Source of the DNA: Eubacteriales bacterium
GTDB lineage: Bacteria > Bacillota > Clostridia > Oscillospirales > Oscillospiraceae
Assembly: GCA_030531505.1 (NCBI GenBank)
Contig: JAUNNH010000007.1
Coordinates: forward strand, 1 to 64,000
Reading direction: 5' to 3'
DNA length: 64,000 nucleotides
Shown here: positions 53,471 through 61,804 of the stretch, in pieces
Layout of the letters: the number at the start of each line of letters is the position of its first letter
How positions within the stretch are numbered: position 1 is the stretch's first letter
Position numbers and translations under genes: made by a program
The notes under the pieces: generated by a model
What the model was told of the DNA's origin: nothing
The model's database searches: none
Seen by the model: only the letters and a program-made list of their open reading frames with translations

Positions 53471-54850
53471 ATGAACGAAGAACTGCGCCGGGATATTGAC
53501 CGGTTTGTTGAGGAGAATACCGAGAACATCAAGCGCGACATCGCGCGCCTCGTGGCGATCAACAGCGTCGAAGGCACGCCGGAGCCGGATGCGCCCTTTG
53601 GCCGCGGTCCGCGCGAGGCGCTGGATCTGGGCCTGCAGATCGCCCGCGAGCTGGGGCTGGAAGCCGTGGATTGCGAAGGGAAGATCGGCTACGCCGCACT
53701 GGGCGAGGGGGAGGATTATCTCGCCACGATCACGCATCTGGACGTCGTGCCGGTGGCCGACGGCTGGACGGGGGATCCTTTCGTCATGCGCGAGAGAGAG
53801 GGCTGGCTGCTCGGCCGCGGCGTGCTGGACGACAAGGGGCCGAGCGTCCTGTGCCTGTATGCGCTCAAATACCTGAAGGAAAAGCAGGTCCCGCTGCGCT
53901 ATCCTGTCCGCGCCCTGCTCGGCGCCAACGAGGAGACGGGCATGGCGGACGTAGAATACTATCTTGCAAACTACCGTCCTCCGCTCTTCTGCTTCAGCCC
54001 GGACGCCGATTTCCCGCTGGTCAACGGCGAGAAGGGCATCTACCACGGGACGCTGCGCGCCTGCGTGCCGCTTGAGAGGATCGTGGAGATCCACGGCGGC
54101 GTCGCGCCCAATGCGATCCCGCAGAAGGCCGAGGCTCTCGTGAAGGCGGAGACGCTCTGCTCCGAGGGCCGCGTCACGGCGGAGCGCGCGGGCGATGGTC
54201 TGTGGAAGCTCACGGCCGAGGGTGTGGCGGGCCATGCCTCCATGCCGGAGGGGACCGTGAACGCGATCGGCGTGCTGGTGGATTACCTCCTGGAGAAACA
54301 GGTCTGCAGCGGCGATGAGCAGAAGCTGCTCGAGCTGCTGGCGGCGCTGCACCGTCATACCGACGGCAGCGGTCTCGGTGTGCAGGCGGACGACGGGCTC
54401 TTCAAGCCCCTGACCATCGTGGGCGGCGTAATCGGCGTGGAGGACGGGCGGCTCTTCCAGTCCCTGGACAGCCGCTATCCGACCAACACCAGCGGCGAGC
54501 AGATCGCGGCCGGCATCCGCGCGAAAGCCGGCCATCTGGCCGAGGTGAGTGTCGACCGCGACGCCGCTCCCTTCTACATGGGACTCGATAACCCCGCCAT
54601 CCAGGCCTGTATCGGCGCGTACAATGCCGTCACGGGCGAGAACGCCGAGCCCTTTACCATCGGCGGCGGCACCTATGCCCGCGACTTCCCGAACGCCGTG
54701 TCCTTCGGCCCGGAGCACTTTGACCGCCCGGTGCCGGACTTCGTCGGCCCGATCCACGGCGCGGATGAAGGCGCCTGCCTCGCCTGGCTCCTCGAGGCGC
54801 TGAAGGTCTATATCCTGGCGCTGATCGAGCTGGAAAAGCTGAGCTTCTGA
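53471..54850 (+). CDS. M20-family dipeptidase (PepV/Sapep-like)
   Basis: 459-residue zinc or manganese dipeptidase, cytoplasmic. Metal-site motifs are THLDVVPVADGW (His/Asp), GRGVLDDKGPS (bridging Asp), GANEETGM (catalytic Glu pair), and the C-terminal FGPEHFDRPV with the last His. The lid-domain GHASMPEGTVNAI segment is present. The start at 53471 follows AAAGGAAGACGAG. Cleaves dipeptides from peptide uptake. Single-gene unit. Confidence 0.92.
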   Translation: MNEELRRDIDRFVEENTENIKRDIARLVAINSVEGTPEPDAPFGRGPREALDLGLQIARELGLEAVDCEGKIGYAALGEGEDYLATITHLDVVPVADGWTGDPFVMREREGWLLGRGVLDDKGPSVLCLYALKYLKEKQVPLRYPVRALLGANEETGMADVEYYLANYRPPLFCFSPDADFPLVNGEKGIYHGTLRACVPLERIVEIHGGVAPNAIPQKAEALVKAETLCSEGRVTAERAGDGLWKLTAEGVAGHASMPEGTVNAIGVLVDYLLEKQVCSGDEQKLLELLAALHRHTDGSGLGVQADDGLFKPLTIVGGVIGVEDGRLFQSLDSRYPTNTSGEQIAAGIRAKAGHLAEVSVDRDAAPFYMGLDNPAIQACIGAYNAVTGENAEPFTIGGGTYARDFPNAVSFGPEHFDRPVPDFVGPIHGADEGACLAWLLEALKVYILALIELEKLSF

Positions 54851-54863
54851 TTTTTACACTTTT

Positions 54864-54894
54864 TTAACCTTTGCCCGGCGCGGAGCGATATAAT
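54864..54894 (+). promoter_or_regulatory. Promoter of the response regulator gene
   Basis: TATAAT (54889-54894) with a weak TTAACC at 54864-54869 (19-bp spacer). The poor -35 could reflect a need for an activator, possibly the regulator itself. Confidence 0.55.
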
Positions 54895-54928
54895 AGGGCA
54901 AAGATCGAAAATACAAGGGGGAGATCCT

Positions 54929-55615
54929 ATGAGCAAGCGTGCGTTGATCGTGGAGGACGATGCGAATATCGCCGAGCTTCTGCGGCTGTATCTGGGCAAG
55001 GACGGCTTTGAGACCATGATCGCCGCGGACGGCGGCAAGGCCGAATCCATGTTCGACCTCTTCCAGCCGGACGTGGTGCTGCTGGATATCATGCTGCCCG
55101 TCAAGGACGGCTGGCAGGTCTGCCGGGATATCCGCCGGAAATCCTCCGCGCCGATCATCATGCTCACCGCCAAGGGTGAGCTGAGCGACAAGGTCAACGG
55201 ACTGGAGATGGGCGCGGACGATTATGTCACGAAACCCTTTGAGATCAAGGAACTGCTGGCGCGCGTGCACGCGGTCATGCGCCGCACCGACGCGGACGCG
55301 CCGGTTGAGAAGAAGCTGAGCTTCGACAAGCTGGTCATCAACCTTGACTCCTATGAGCTGATCGTCGACGGGAAAAAGATCGATACGCCGCCCAAGGAGA
55401 TGGAGCTCCTGTATCACCTGGCTTCCTCGCCGAACCGTGTCTTTACACGCAACCAGCTCCTCGACGAGGTCTGGGGCTTCGACTACTTCGGGGATTCCCG
55501 CACGGTGGATGTACACATCAAGCGCCTGCGCGAGAAGCTGGAGGGCGTGAGCGACAAGTGGAGCCTGAAGACGGTTTGGGGTGTGGGCTACAAATTCGAG
55601 CTCGCGGAAAGCTGA
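54929..55615 (+). CDS. OmpR/PhoB-family response regulator
   Basis: 228 residues. Receiver domain with Asp53 (VVLLDIMLP) as phosphate acceptor, acidic pair VEDD, and LTAKGE and TKPFEIKEL switch residues. C-terminal winged helix (LLYHLASSPNRVFTRNQLLD; SRTVDVHIKRLREKLE). The orphan histidine kinase gene at 58250 is its probable partner, although two minus-strand genes lie between. GGGGGAG precedes the start. Confidence 0.93.
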   Translation: MSKRALIVEDDANIAELLRLYLGKDGFETMIAADGGKAESMFDLFQPDVVLLDIMLPVKDGWQVCRDIRRKSSAPIIMLTAKGELSDKVNGLEMGADDYVTKPFEIKELLARVHAVMRRTDADAPVEKKLSFDKLVINLDSYELIVDGKKIDTPPKEMELLYHLASSPNRVFTRNQLLDEVWGFDYFGDSRTVDVHIKRLREKLEGVSDKWSLKTVWGVGYKFELAES

Positions 55616-55628
55616 GGCAACAAAAGAG

Positions 55629-55674
55629 ACGGGAGAGCCGATCCATACAGGATTTGGGCTCTCCCGTTTTTTTA
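55629..55674 (+). terminator. Intrinsic terminator after the response regulator
   Basis: 11-bp perfect stem (55629-55639 with 55657-55667) and T7. Overlaps the end of the converging radical SAM gene. Confidence 0.9.
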
Positions 55675-56958
55675 TTCTGCCATGGGGGACAGGTAGCGAG
55701 CACAGAAGGGCACGACCTTTCCCCGGTCGTACACATGCAGGCTGCAGCGGTGCAGCCGCTCGAGATTCAGATTCCCCGCGTCCTGAAAGGCCATGGCGGA
55801 GAGCGTGAGACTCTCATGCCGCAGGCGGTAGAGGAAGGTGTCGAAGTCCATCTCCTCGGCAAAATCACCGGTCGGCCGCATTTCGTCCGGCGCCCGGCGC
55901 CAGTGCTGCGCGACATACTCGCGGTTGTCGCGGGCGTGTCCGCGGCGGCGCGAGGAGTGGGTGATGGAGCTCAGCGGCCGGAGTCCGCCTGCCGGATCGA
56001 TGAGGAAGCTCGCGTGGAAGCCGCAGAGCGGATGGTCGCAGCGGGAGGGCATGAAGCTCTCGGCTGGGATTCCCGCCTGCACGCTGAGATCGGCCATAAG
56101 GCGGTCGAGCGTGTAGCGCTGCTCGTCTCCCGGCCGGTCCGGATAGCGCCCGAAGTAGGACACGGGCTGGAAATGGACACCCCGAACGCCCGGGGCCTGT
56201 TCGCGCGCGAAGGCGACGATGGCGCCAAGCTCGCTGTCGTTCACACCCGGCACGACCGTCGGTACCAGCGTGACGCCGACGCGAAGCTCCGCGCAGACGC
56301 GGATCGCCTCCCGCTTTTCTTCCAGCAGAGCTGCGCCGCGCAGCGTTTCATAGATCTCGTCGCGCAGCCCGTCAAACTGCAAAAACACGATGTCGAGCCC
56401 GGCCTCGGCGAGCTGCCGAGCGTAGTCCGGCTCCCGCGCGAGGCGCAGCCCGTTGGTGTTGAGCTGCACATAGCGTATGCCGGCCTCTTTGGCGAAGCGC
56501 ACGAGAACGGGCAGATCGTCGCGCAGCGTCGGCTCGCCGCCGGAGAGCTGCAGCAGCGGCTGACCGCAGCGCACGGCGATATCCCGGACAGCTTCCTTCA
56601 GCTCATCGAGCGGGGGATCGTCCGCGACGCAGCCTCCGTTGGCAAAACAGAAGCGGCAGCGCAGATTGCAGTGCTTTGTGACCTCCAACAGCACACAGCA
56701 GCTCTCGCTCTCGTGCTCGGCGCAGAGCCCGCAGTTCCCGGGACAGCGCAGCGCGCTCCCGGCGGGGAGCGCCTCGGCACCAAGGAGCCACTGCTCGAAA
56801 TCAAAGCGGCCTTCCCAGACCGGCACGCGAAAAGGACCGTGGACGGGACATTCCCGCTGCAGAACGATGCGCCCGCCCTCCTCGCGCTCCAGACTTGCCG
56901 GGAGGTTTCGCAGACAGACAGGGCAGACGGAGCGGGTCTTACGAAAAGGATCACCCAT
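55672..56958 (-). CDS. Radical SAM protein with N-terminal cysteine-rich domain
   Basis: 428 residues. N-terminal zinc-finger-like part (VCPVCLRNLPAS; ECPVHG), a Cys cluster (CPGNCGLCAEHESESCC), the SAM cluster CNLRCRFC, and GGEPTLRDDLP. The layout resembles the tetraether-lipid-synthase-like/TrsS class of radical SAM proteins. Late Cys in RCDHPLCGF and HRCSLHVYDRGKVVPFCARY may bind further clusters. Starts 2 nt after the GTPase stop. Substrate unknown. Confidence 0.82.
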   Translation of the reverse strand: MGDPFRKTRSVCPVCLRNLPASLEREEGGRIVLQRECPVHGPFRVPVWEGRFDFEQWLLGAEALPAGSALRCPGNCGLCAEHESESCCVLLEVTKHCNLRCRFCFANGGCVADDPPLDELKEAVRDIAVRCGQPLLQLSGGEPTLRDDLPVLVRFAKEAGIRYVQLNTNGLRLAREPDYARQLAEAGLDIVFLQFDGLRDEIYETLRGAALLEEKREAIRVCAELRVGVTLVPTVVPGVNDSELGAIVAFAREQAPGVRGVHFQPVSYFGRYPDRPGDEQRYTLDRLMADLSVQAGIPAESFMPSRCDHPLCGFHASFLIDPAGGLRPLSSITHSSRRRGHARDNREYVAQHWRRAPDEMRPTGDFAEEMDFDTFLYRLRHESLTLSAMAFQDAGNLNLERLHRCSLHVYDRGKVVPFCARYLSPMAE

Positions 56959-56960
56959 GT

Positions 56961-58022
56961 TCAGTCCCCCATGCCGAAGCAGTCTTTCTTAAAGATCAAA
57001 AGCTCAAGCCGATAGGTGCGGGAAACGCGTTCAAGCGCCTCGCGCAGGATCTGCTCGAGCTGCGCGGCGGGGCAGACGGCGCTCCCGTTGAGGACGACGG
57101 CGAGCTCCGTGCAGGGCCGCTCGAATGCGTGGGAGACCTCGATGGGCCGCTCGGTCCCAAGCAGATCCACCTTGCCGAAATCCCCCTCTTCCGTCCAGGC
57201 CAGCAGCTTGAGGTGCGGGATCTCCCGCCCGGCGGCCCGGATCTCCGCCTGGACCTGCCGCGCGATGTCGCGCAGATAGGCCGTGCCGTCAAAATCGTCG
57301 CAGCAGACAGCGGCGTGATACTGGAGATAGTATTCGCTGAGGCTGCCCAGAACGTCCTGCAGCCCATCGCCGTCGTAGTCGATATCCGGGTGGCGCAGCG
57401 AGGCGCTCTTCTCCGCGAGAGAACGGGAGAGCTCCTCCAGGCCGTCTCCGCGCAGCGCGCTGAACGGGATCACCGGGACGCCCGAATAGCGCGCGGAGAG
57501 CCAGGCAACCGCATCCGCCAGCCCGGAGGAGTCGAGCAGATCGCATTTGCTGAGCACGATCTGGTCCGCCTCCCGGAGCTGCGCGTCCCAGATATACGCC
57601 AGATCGTCCGCCTGGCCGGCACGCAGGAGCGCCACGGTCCGCGGCTCCACGAGCACGGTAAAGGGGGCAAGCGTGAAGGCGTCGGGATATTCCGCCTTTA
57701 GCCCGTGGTACACATGCTCAAGCGCGCCGACGCCAAAGCCCGGGATATCCGACACGACCAGCTCACAGCCCTCGTCAAAGCAGGCGTTGAGGCGGGCGGT
57801 CAGCACATCATGACAGAAGCAGATGCATTCGTCGGTGATCTCTGAGGAGCGGCAGCCGCTGAGCTGGGCAAAGCGGTGATCAGCCAGGGTCACCCCCTCC
57901 CCGAGGTCGTTGGAGATCATGGCGGCTTTCCCGTGATGCGTGCTGTGATACGCGGTGAGCGCCATCATGGCGCTGGTCTTTCCCGCGCCGAGGAAACCGC
58001 TGAAGACGGCGAATTTTCTCAT
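56961..58022 (-). CDS. CobW/G3E-family GTPase, metallochaperone-like
   Basis: 353 residues. Walker A GFLGAGKTS (residues 9-17), DIPGFGVG as the G3 motif and LSKCDLLD as NKxD. The CobW metal site, usually GCxCC, reads ECICFC. The C-terminal half (about residues 200-350) is not a standard CobW C-domain. G3E proteins load metals into enzymes using GTP. Its pairing with a cysteine-rich radical SAM protein suggests it prepares that enzyme or its target. Confidence 0.82.
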   Translation of the reverse strand: MRKFAVFSGFLGAGKTSAMMALTAYHSTHHGKAAMISNDLGEGVTLADHRFAQLSGCRSSEITDECICFCHDVLTARLNACFDEGCELVVSDIPGFGVGALEHVYHGLKAEYPDAFTLAPFTVLVEPRTVALLRAGQADDLAYIWDAQLREADQIVLSKCDLLDSSGLADAVAWLSARYSGVPVIPFSALRGDGLEELSRSLAEKSASLRHPDIDYDGDGLQDVLGSLSEYYLQYHAAVCCDDFDGTAYLRDIARQVQAEIRAAGREIPHLKLLAWTEEGDFGKVDLLGTERPIEVSHAFERPCTELAVVLNGSAVCPAAQLEQILREALERVSRTYRLELLIFKKDCFGMGD

Positions 58023-58057
58023 GGCAGCAATCTCCCTTGCGTTTCTGTAATACGATT

Positions 58058-58086
58058 ATTATACCGCAGCGCTCACGAAACGGCAA
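58058..58086 (-). promoter_or_regulatory. Promoter of the GTPase-radical SAM operon
   Basis: Minus strand TTGCCG (58081-58086), 17-bp spacer, TATAAT (58058-58063). Confidence 0.85.
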
Positions 58087-58126
58087 GCCGCCGCAATGAG
58101 GCGGCGGAATGTTAACAAACAGGCCA

Positions 58127-58154
58127 TTGAAAAAAACGCGAAAAAAACTATAAT
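58127..58154 (+). promoter_or_regulatory. Promoter of the histidine kinase-protease operon
   Basis: TTGAAA (58127-58132), 16-bp spacer, TATAAT (58149-58154). Divergent from the GTPase promoter about 70 bp away. Confidence 0.8.
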
Positions 58155-58199
58155 ACGAATATCGGTATCTTTATTTCGGAAAGAGCGGAGAAAAGCACT

Positions 58200-58253
58200 A
58201 TGGCAGCTTACGACGACAAAAGAATAACGGCTATGGGCCGTGCATACGCATGA
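58200..58253 (+). CDS. 17-residue leader ORF coupled to the histidine kinase
   Basis: MAAYDDKRITAMGRAYA. It has a good GGAG site (58187-58190) 9 nt upstream, and its TGA (58251-58253) overlaps the ATG of the kinase (ATGA), which itself has no ribosome binding site. I infer that translation of the peptide delivers ribosomes to the kinase. No similarity recognised. Confidence 0.55.
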   Translation: MAAYDDKRITAMGRAYA

Positions 58254-59686
58254 AGAGCATCTATCTGCGCAGTTTCGCCGCGACGGCTGCGACGGTGGCC
58301 ATGTGCTTTCTGATCATCGCGCTCTCCTTTATCGGCATCGGGCGCAGCTACGTCATCAGCGAATCGCGGGAGAACATGGTGAACACTGCCAACGAGGTGG
58401 GGCGCATGGCCTCGGCCGTCGTGCACGGGGATTCGCTCTCGGGCTGGATGCTGAGCATGTCGATCAGCTCCATCGCCAAGGCGACGGGGGACCATATCTT
58501 CATCACCGACGCCTCCGGCACGGTGCTGAGCTGTTCCGACCGAGCCCCGGTCTGCGAGCATCTGGGACAGCAGATCCCGGAGGACACGCTGGAGGCAGTT
58601 TCTGCCGGGGGCTTTGACGAGCGCTCGGATCTCGGCGGGATGTACCCGCTGCCGCGCTATGTGGTGGCGGTGTCGGTCCCGGCCGCGCGTGACAGCGACA
58701 AGCCGCTGGGCTTCGTCTTTGTCACCAACGCGACGGACAACATGCTCGGGACCTGGTCGACCTTCCTGATGATGGCGGCGATCGTGGCGGTGGGCGTGTT
58801 CTGCGCGGCGCTGCTGGTGTCGCTCCTCTACTCCAAACATATGGCCCGCCCGCTGGACGAGATGGCCGCGGCCTCGCGGAAGTTTGCCAAAGGGGATTTC
58901 TCCGCCCGCGTGAAACAGACGGACGATCCCTCCAGCGAGATGGGCATGCTGATCGACTCCTTCAACAAGATGGCAGATTCCCTTGAGCAGTCCGAGAAAC
59001 GGCGCAGCGAGTTTATCGGGAATATCTCCCATGAGCTGCGCACGCCCATGACCACGATCGCGGGTTTTGCCGACGGCATCCTGGACGGGACAATCCCGCC
59101 CGAGGAGCAGAATAAGTATCTCTGCGCGATCCGGGACGAGACCAAGCGCCTGAGCCGCCTGGTGCGTGAGATGCTCTCGCTGAGCCAGACGAGGGCGCGC
59201 GCGAGCGATGCGAGCCGCCGCACGGTCTTCGACTTGACGGAGTTGATCCTTCAGACGCTGCTGAGCTTTGAGGGCCGCGCCACCAAAAAGAATCTCGACG
59301 TGGATCCGCAGCTGCCCGACAACCACATCCTGGTGCGGGCGGACAAGGATGCGATCACGCAGGTCATCTATAATCTGCTGGACAACGCTGTCAAGTTTGC
59401 AGAGCCGGGGAGCTGCCTGGTGCTGAAGCTCTATAAAGAGCGGGGCAAGGCTTTCGTGTCCATCAAGGATTACGGCGAGACGATCCCGCCGGACGATCTG
59501 CCCTTCATCTTCGACCGTTTCCACAAGTCCGACCGCTCGCGCAGTCTGGATAAGGACGGCGTAGGCCTGGGGCTGTATCTGGTCAAGACGATCCTGACGA
59601 GCCATGATGAGGATATCGCGGTCAAGAGCGAGGACGGCGCCACGGAATTCGTGTTCACACTCGCCCTGGCTGAACAGGAAAAATAG
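58250..59686 (+). CDS. Membrane sensor histidine kinase
   Basis: 478 residues. TM1 (residues 10-28), extracytoplasmic sensor of about 140 residues including FITDASGTVLSCSDRAP (PAS/Cache-like), TM2 (TFLMMAAIVAVGVFCAALLV), HAMP linker, dimerisation helix with His261 in FIGNISHELRTPMTTI, N-box YNLLDNAVKFAE, and GVGLGLYLVKTIL. Expected to phosphorylate the OmpR-type regulator at 54929. An HtrA-type protease follows, so cell-envelope protein stress is the likely signal. Confidence 0.92.
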   Translation: MKSIYLRSFAATAATVAMCFLIIALSFIGIGRSYVISESRENMVNTANEVGRMASAVVHGDSLSGWMLSMSISSIAKATGDHIFITDASGTVLSCSDRAPVCEHLGQQIPEDTLEAVSAGGFDERSDLGGMYPLPRYVVAVSVPAARDSDKPLGFVFVTNATDNMLGTWSTFLMMAAIVAVGVFCAALLVSLLYSKHMARPLDEMAAASRKFAKGDFSARVKQTDDPSSEMGMLIDSFNKMADSLEQSEKRRSEFIGNISHELRTPMTTIAGFADGILDGTIPPEEQNKYLCAIRDETKRLSRLVREMLSLSQTRARASDASRRTVFDLTELILQTLLSFEGRATKKNLDVDPQLPDNHILVRADKDAITQVIYNLLDNAVKFAEPGSCLVLKLYKERGKAFVSIKDYGETIPPDDLPFIFDRFHKSDRSRSLDKDGVGLGLYLVKTILTSHDEDIAVKSEDGATEFVFTLALAEQEK

Positions 59687-59728
59687 AGACGCGCCCGCGC
59701 TGGCGCGGTGGAAACGGAGAGAAAAACT

Positions 59729-61081
59729 ATGAACAACAACGAGCATTGGGAAGAGACCGGCTGGTATGAACCGCTGCGGAGCACACCGGCGGCGACCTCC
59801 GTTCCCCGGAAGAAAGCACGCCGCGGCTGGACGCCCGGGCGCGTGCTGGGGGCCATTGCGCTGGTGATGCTGTTTATCGTCGGCAGCTCGCTTGCGTTCG
59901 CAACGCCCTACAGCGCCTCGGCCGATGATCTGGCCGGGGGCAGGTCGAAGGGCCAGAATCCCTTCTCCGGGTGGGACGGCTCTTTCGGAAAGAACGATGA
60001 GACGCCTCAAGCGGACGGGGACGGCTCCCTGCCGGAGAACTGGGCGGATTTCTTCGAGAACTACTATGAGACCATCCAGGAGGATGTCGCAAATATCGAC
60101 ATCGAGCGCGCGGAGCTTCCGATCGACTTCGAACTGGAGCTGCAGGAGACCGGAGCGGACGAGCTGAGCCTGCAGGCACTCTATATCGACTGCGCCCCCT
60201 CCATCGTCGGCATCTCCGCCTATCAGGGCGAGAAAGACGGATATAGCTGGGGGACGGGTGTGATCCTCTCTCCCGACGGGCTGATCCTCACCAACACCCA
60301 CGTCATCGATGAAAGCGACCATGCGACCGTGACGCTCTACAACGACGAGGTCTATCCCGCCCGTCTGGTCGGGGCGGACGCGATCAGCGACATCGCGGTA
60401 TTGAAGATCGAGGCGGAGGGTCTGCACCCGGCCGCCTTCGGCCAGAGCGGCCAGCTGCGCGTCGGCGATCCGGTCGCGGCGATCGGCAACCCCCTGGGAG
60501 AGGAGTTCCGCAGCACGCTCACCAACGGCATCATCTCCGCCATTGAGCGCGGCGTCAACTATAACGGCCGAACCATGACACTGCTGCAGACCAACACGGC
60601 GCTGAACGAGGGCAACTCCGGCGGCGCGCTGTTCAACATGTATGGCCAGGTGATCGGCATCACCAACATGAAGATGATGTCCTCCTATTCGAGTATCGAG
60701 GGCATCGGCTTTGCGATCCCGTCCGCGACGGTGCGCGGCGTGGTGGAAGCCCTGGTCCGCGAGGGCGAGGTGCGTGGGCGCCCGGCCATCGGCATCACCG
60801 TCGGCGCCATCCCGGAGAACGCCGTCAGCCATTACGAGCTGCCGGAGGGCCTCTATATCTCCGCCGTCTCGGAGGGCTCTGACGCGGAAAAGCAGGGCAT
60901 CCTGCCCGGCGATATCCTGACGGCGGTGAACGGTACACCGGTCAAAACGACCGACGAGGTCAACGCGCTCAAGAGCGAGATGAAGGTCGGCGACACGATG
61001 CAGTTTACGATCTGGCGCGAGGGCGAGATCCTGGAGTTCACGGTCGCGCTGGTGGACACCAACGATATCTACGGAAAGTAA
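59729..61081 (+). CDS. HtrA/DegP-type membrane-anchored serine protease with PDZ domain
   Basis: 450 residues. Cytoplasmic N-terminus, one membrane anchor (VLGAIALVMLFIVGSSLAFA), an acidic linker, then the trypsin-like domain with catalytic His191 (TNTHVID), Asp221 (SDIAVL) and Ser297 (NEGNSGGAL). One PDZ domain (LYISAVSEGSDAEKQGILPG) closes the protein. Degrades misfolded exported proteins. It is 42 nt after the kinase, a pairing like CssRS-HtrA in Bacillus. A hairpin without T-run (61097-61135) follows. Confidence 0.94.
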   Translation: MNNNEHWEETGWYEPLRSTPAATSVPRKKARRGWTPGRVLGAIALVMLFIVGSSLAFATPYSASADDLAGGRSKGQNPFSGWDGSFGKNDETPQADGDGSLPENWADFFENYYETIQEDVANIDIERAELPIDFELELQETGADELSLQALYIDCAPSIVGISAYQGEKDGYSWGTGVILSPDGLILTNTHVIDESDHATVTLYNDEVYPARLVGADAISDIAVLKIEAEGLHPAAFGQSGQLRVGDPVAAIGNPLGEEFRSTLTNGIISAIERGVNYNGRTMTLLQTNTALNEGNSGGALFNMYGQVIGITNMKMMSSYSSIEGIGFAIPSATVRGVVEALVREGEVRGRPAIGITVGAIPENAVSHYELPEGLYISAVSEGSDAEKQGILPGDILTAVNGTPVKTTDEVNALKSEMKVGDTMQFTIWREGEILEFTVALVDTNDIYGK

Positions 61082-61168
61082 GAGCCGGAAGAACGCCTGC
61101 GGGCCGTGACGAGCTTCTCTTCTCACCGCCCGCAGCCGCCGCTTCCAATCATTCCCGCCTCAAGCGCA

Positions 61169-61197
61169 TTGACTTTTTTGAAAAGATAGAGTAGAGT
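61169..61197 (+). promoter_or_regulatory. Promoter of mntP
   Basis: TTGACT (61169-61174), 17-bp spacer, TAGAGT (61192-61197). The short leader leaves no space for a yybP-ykoY manganese riboswitch. Confidence 0.7.
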
Positions 61198-61219
61198 ACC
61201 GCGTATGGGAGTTGGTAAC

Positions 61220-61783
61220 ATGAGGCTTGCGGAACTGATGGTGATCGCGGTCGGCTTGAGCATGGATGCCTTTGCCGTGTCCGTGTGCAAGGGGCTGAGC
61301 GTGCGAAAGCTGCAGATCCGGCATGCGCTCCTGGCGGGGCTCTATTTCGGGGGCTTTCAGTTCCTTATGCCGGTGCTCGGCTGGCTGCTGGGCTACCGCT
61401 TTGAGGCGCTCATCACAAGCGTCGATCACTGGATCGCCTTCGGGCTCCTGGGCGTGATCGGCGTCAACATGATCCGGGAATCCTTCTCGGATGCGGAAAA
61501 GCTGGATGATGATTTCGCCTTTCGGGCGATGCTGCCCCTGGCTGTCGCCACGAGCATCGACGCGCTCGCGGTAGGCGTGACCTTCGCGTTCCTGGCGGTG
61601 CGGATCCTCCCGGCGGCGCTGCTCATCGGCCTGACGACCTTTGTGCTCTCCGCGCTCGGGATCAAGATCGGGCACGTTTTCGGGCTGTGCTGGAAAGCGT
61701 GGGCCGAGCGGATCGGCGGCATTATCCTGGTGCTGATGGGCGTAAAGATCCTGCTGGAACATTTAGGCATTTTGAACGTCTGA
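61220..61783 (+). CDS. mntP: Manganese efflux pump MntP
   Basis: 187 residues, six membrane segments, two inverted repeats each holding the Asp motif: GLSMDAFAVSVCKGL and ATSIDALAVGVTFAF. Exports excess Mn(II). ATG 61220 has GGGAG 8 nt upstream; ATG 61205 lies at the expected transcript start and lacks a site. Confidence 0.94.
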   Translation: MRLAELMVIAVGLSMDAFAVSVCKGLSVRKLQIRHALLAGLYFGGFQFLMPVLGWLLGYRFEALITSVDHWIAFGLLGVIGVNMIRESFSDAEKLDDDFAFRAMLPLAVATSIDALAVGVTFAFLAVRILPAALLIGLTTFVLSALGIKIGHVFGLCWKAWAERIGGIILVLMGVKILLEHLGILNV

Positions 61784-61804
61784 TACATAAAGGCATTTCG
61801 AGAC

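Noticed and set aside
55672..56958. Selenocysteine in the radical SAM protein
   Set aside because: Some related radical SAM proteins contain it, but this frame has no internal TGA.
58208..61126. 972-codon minus-strand open frame over the kinase and protease genes
   Set aside because: Antisense of two clearly motif-bearing plus-strand genes.
61198..61219. Manganese riboswitch ahead of mntP
   Set aside because: The predicted leader is only about 15-20 nt; a yybP-ykoY aptamer needs around 100 nt.
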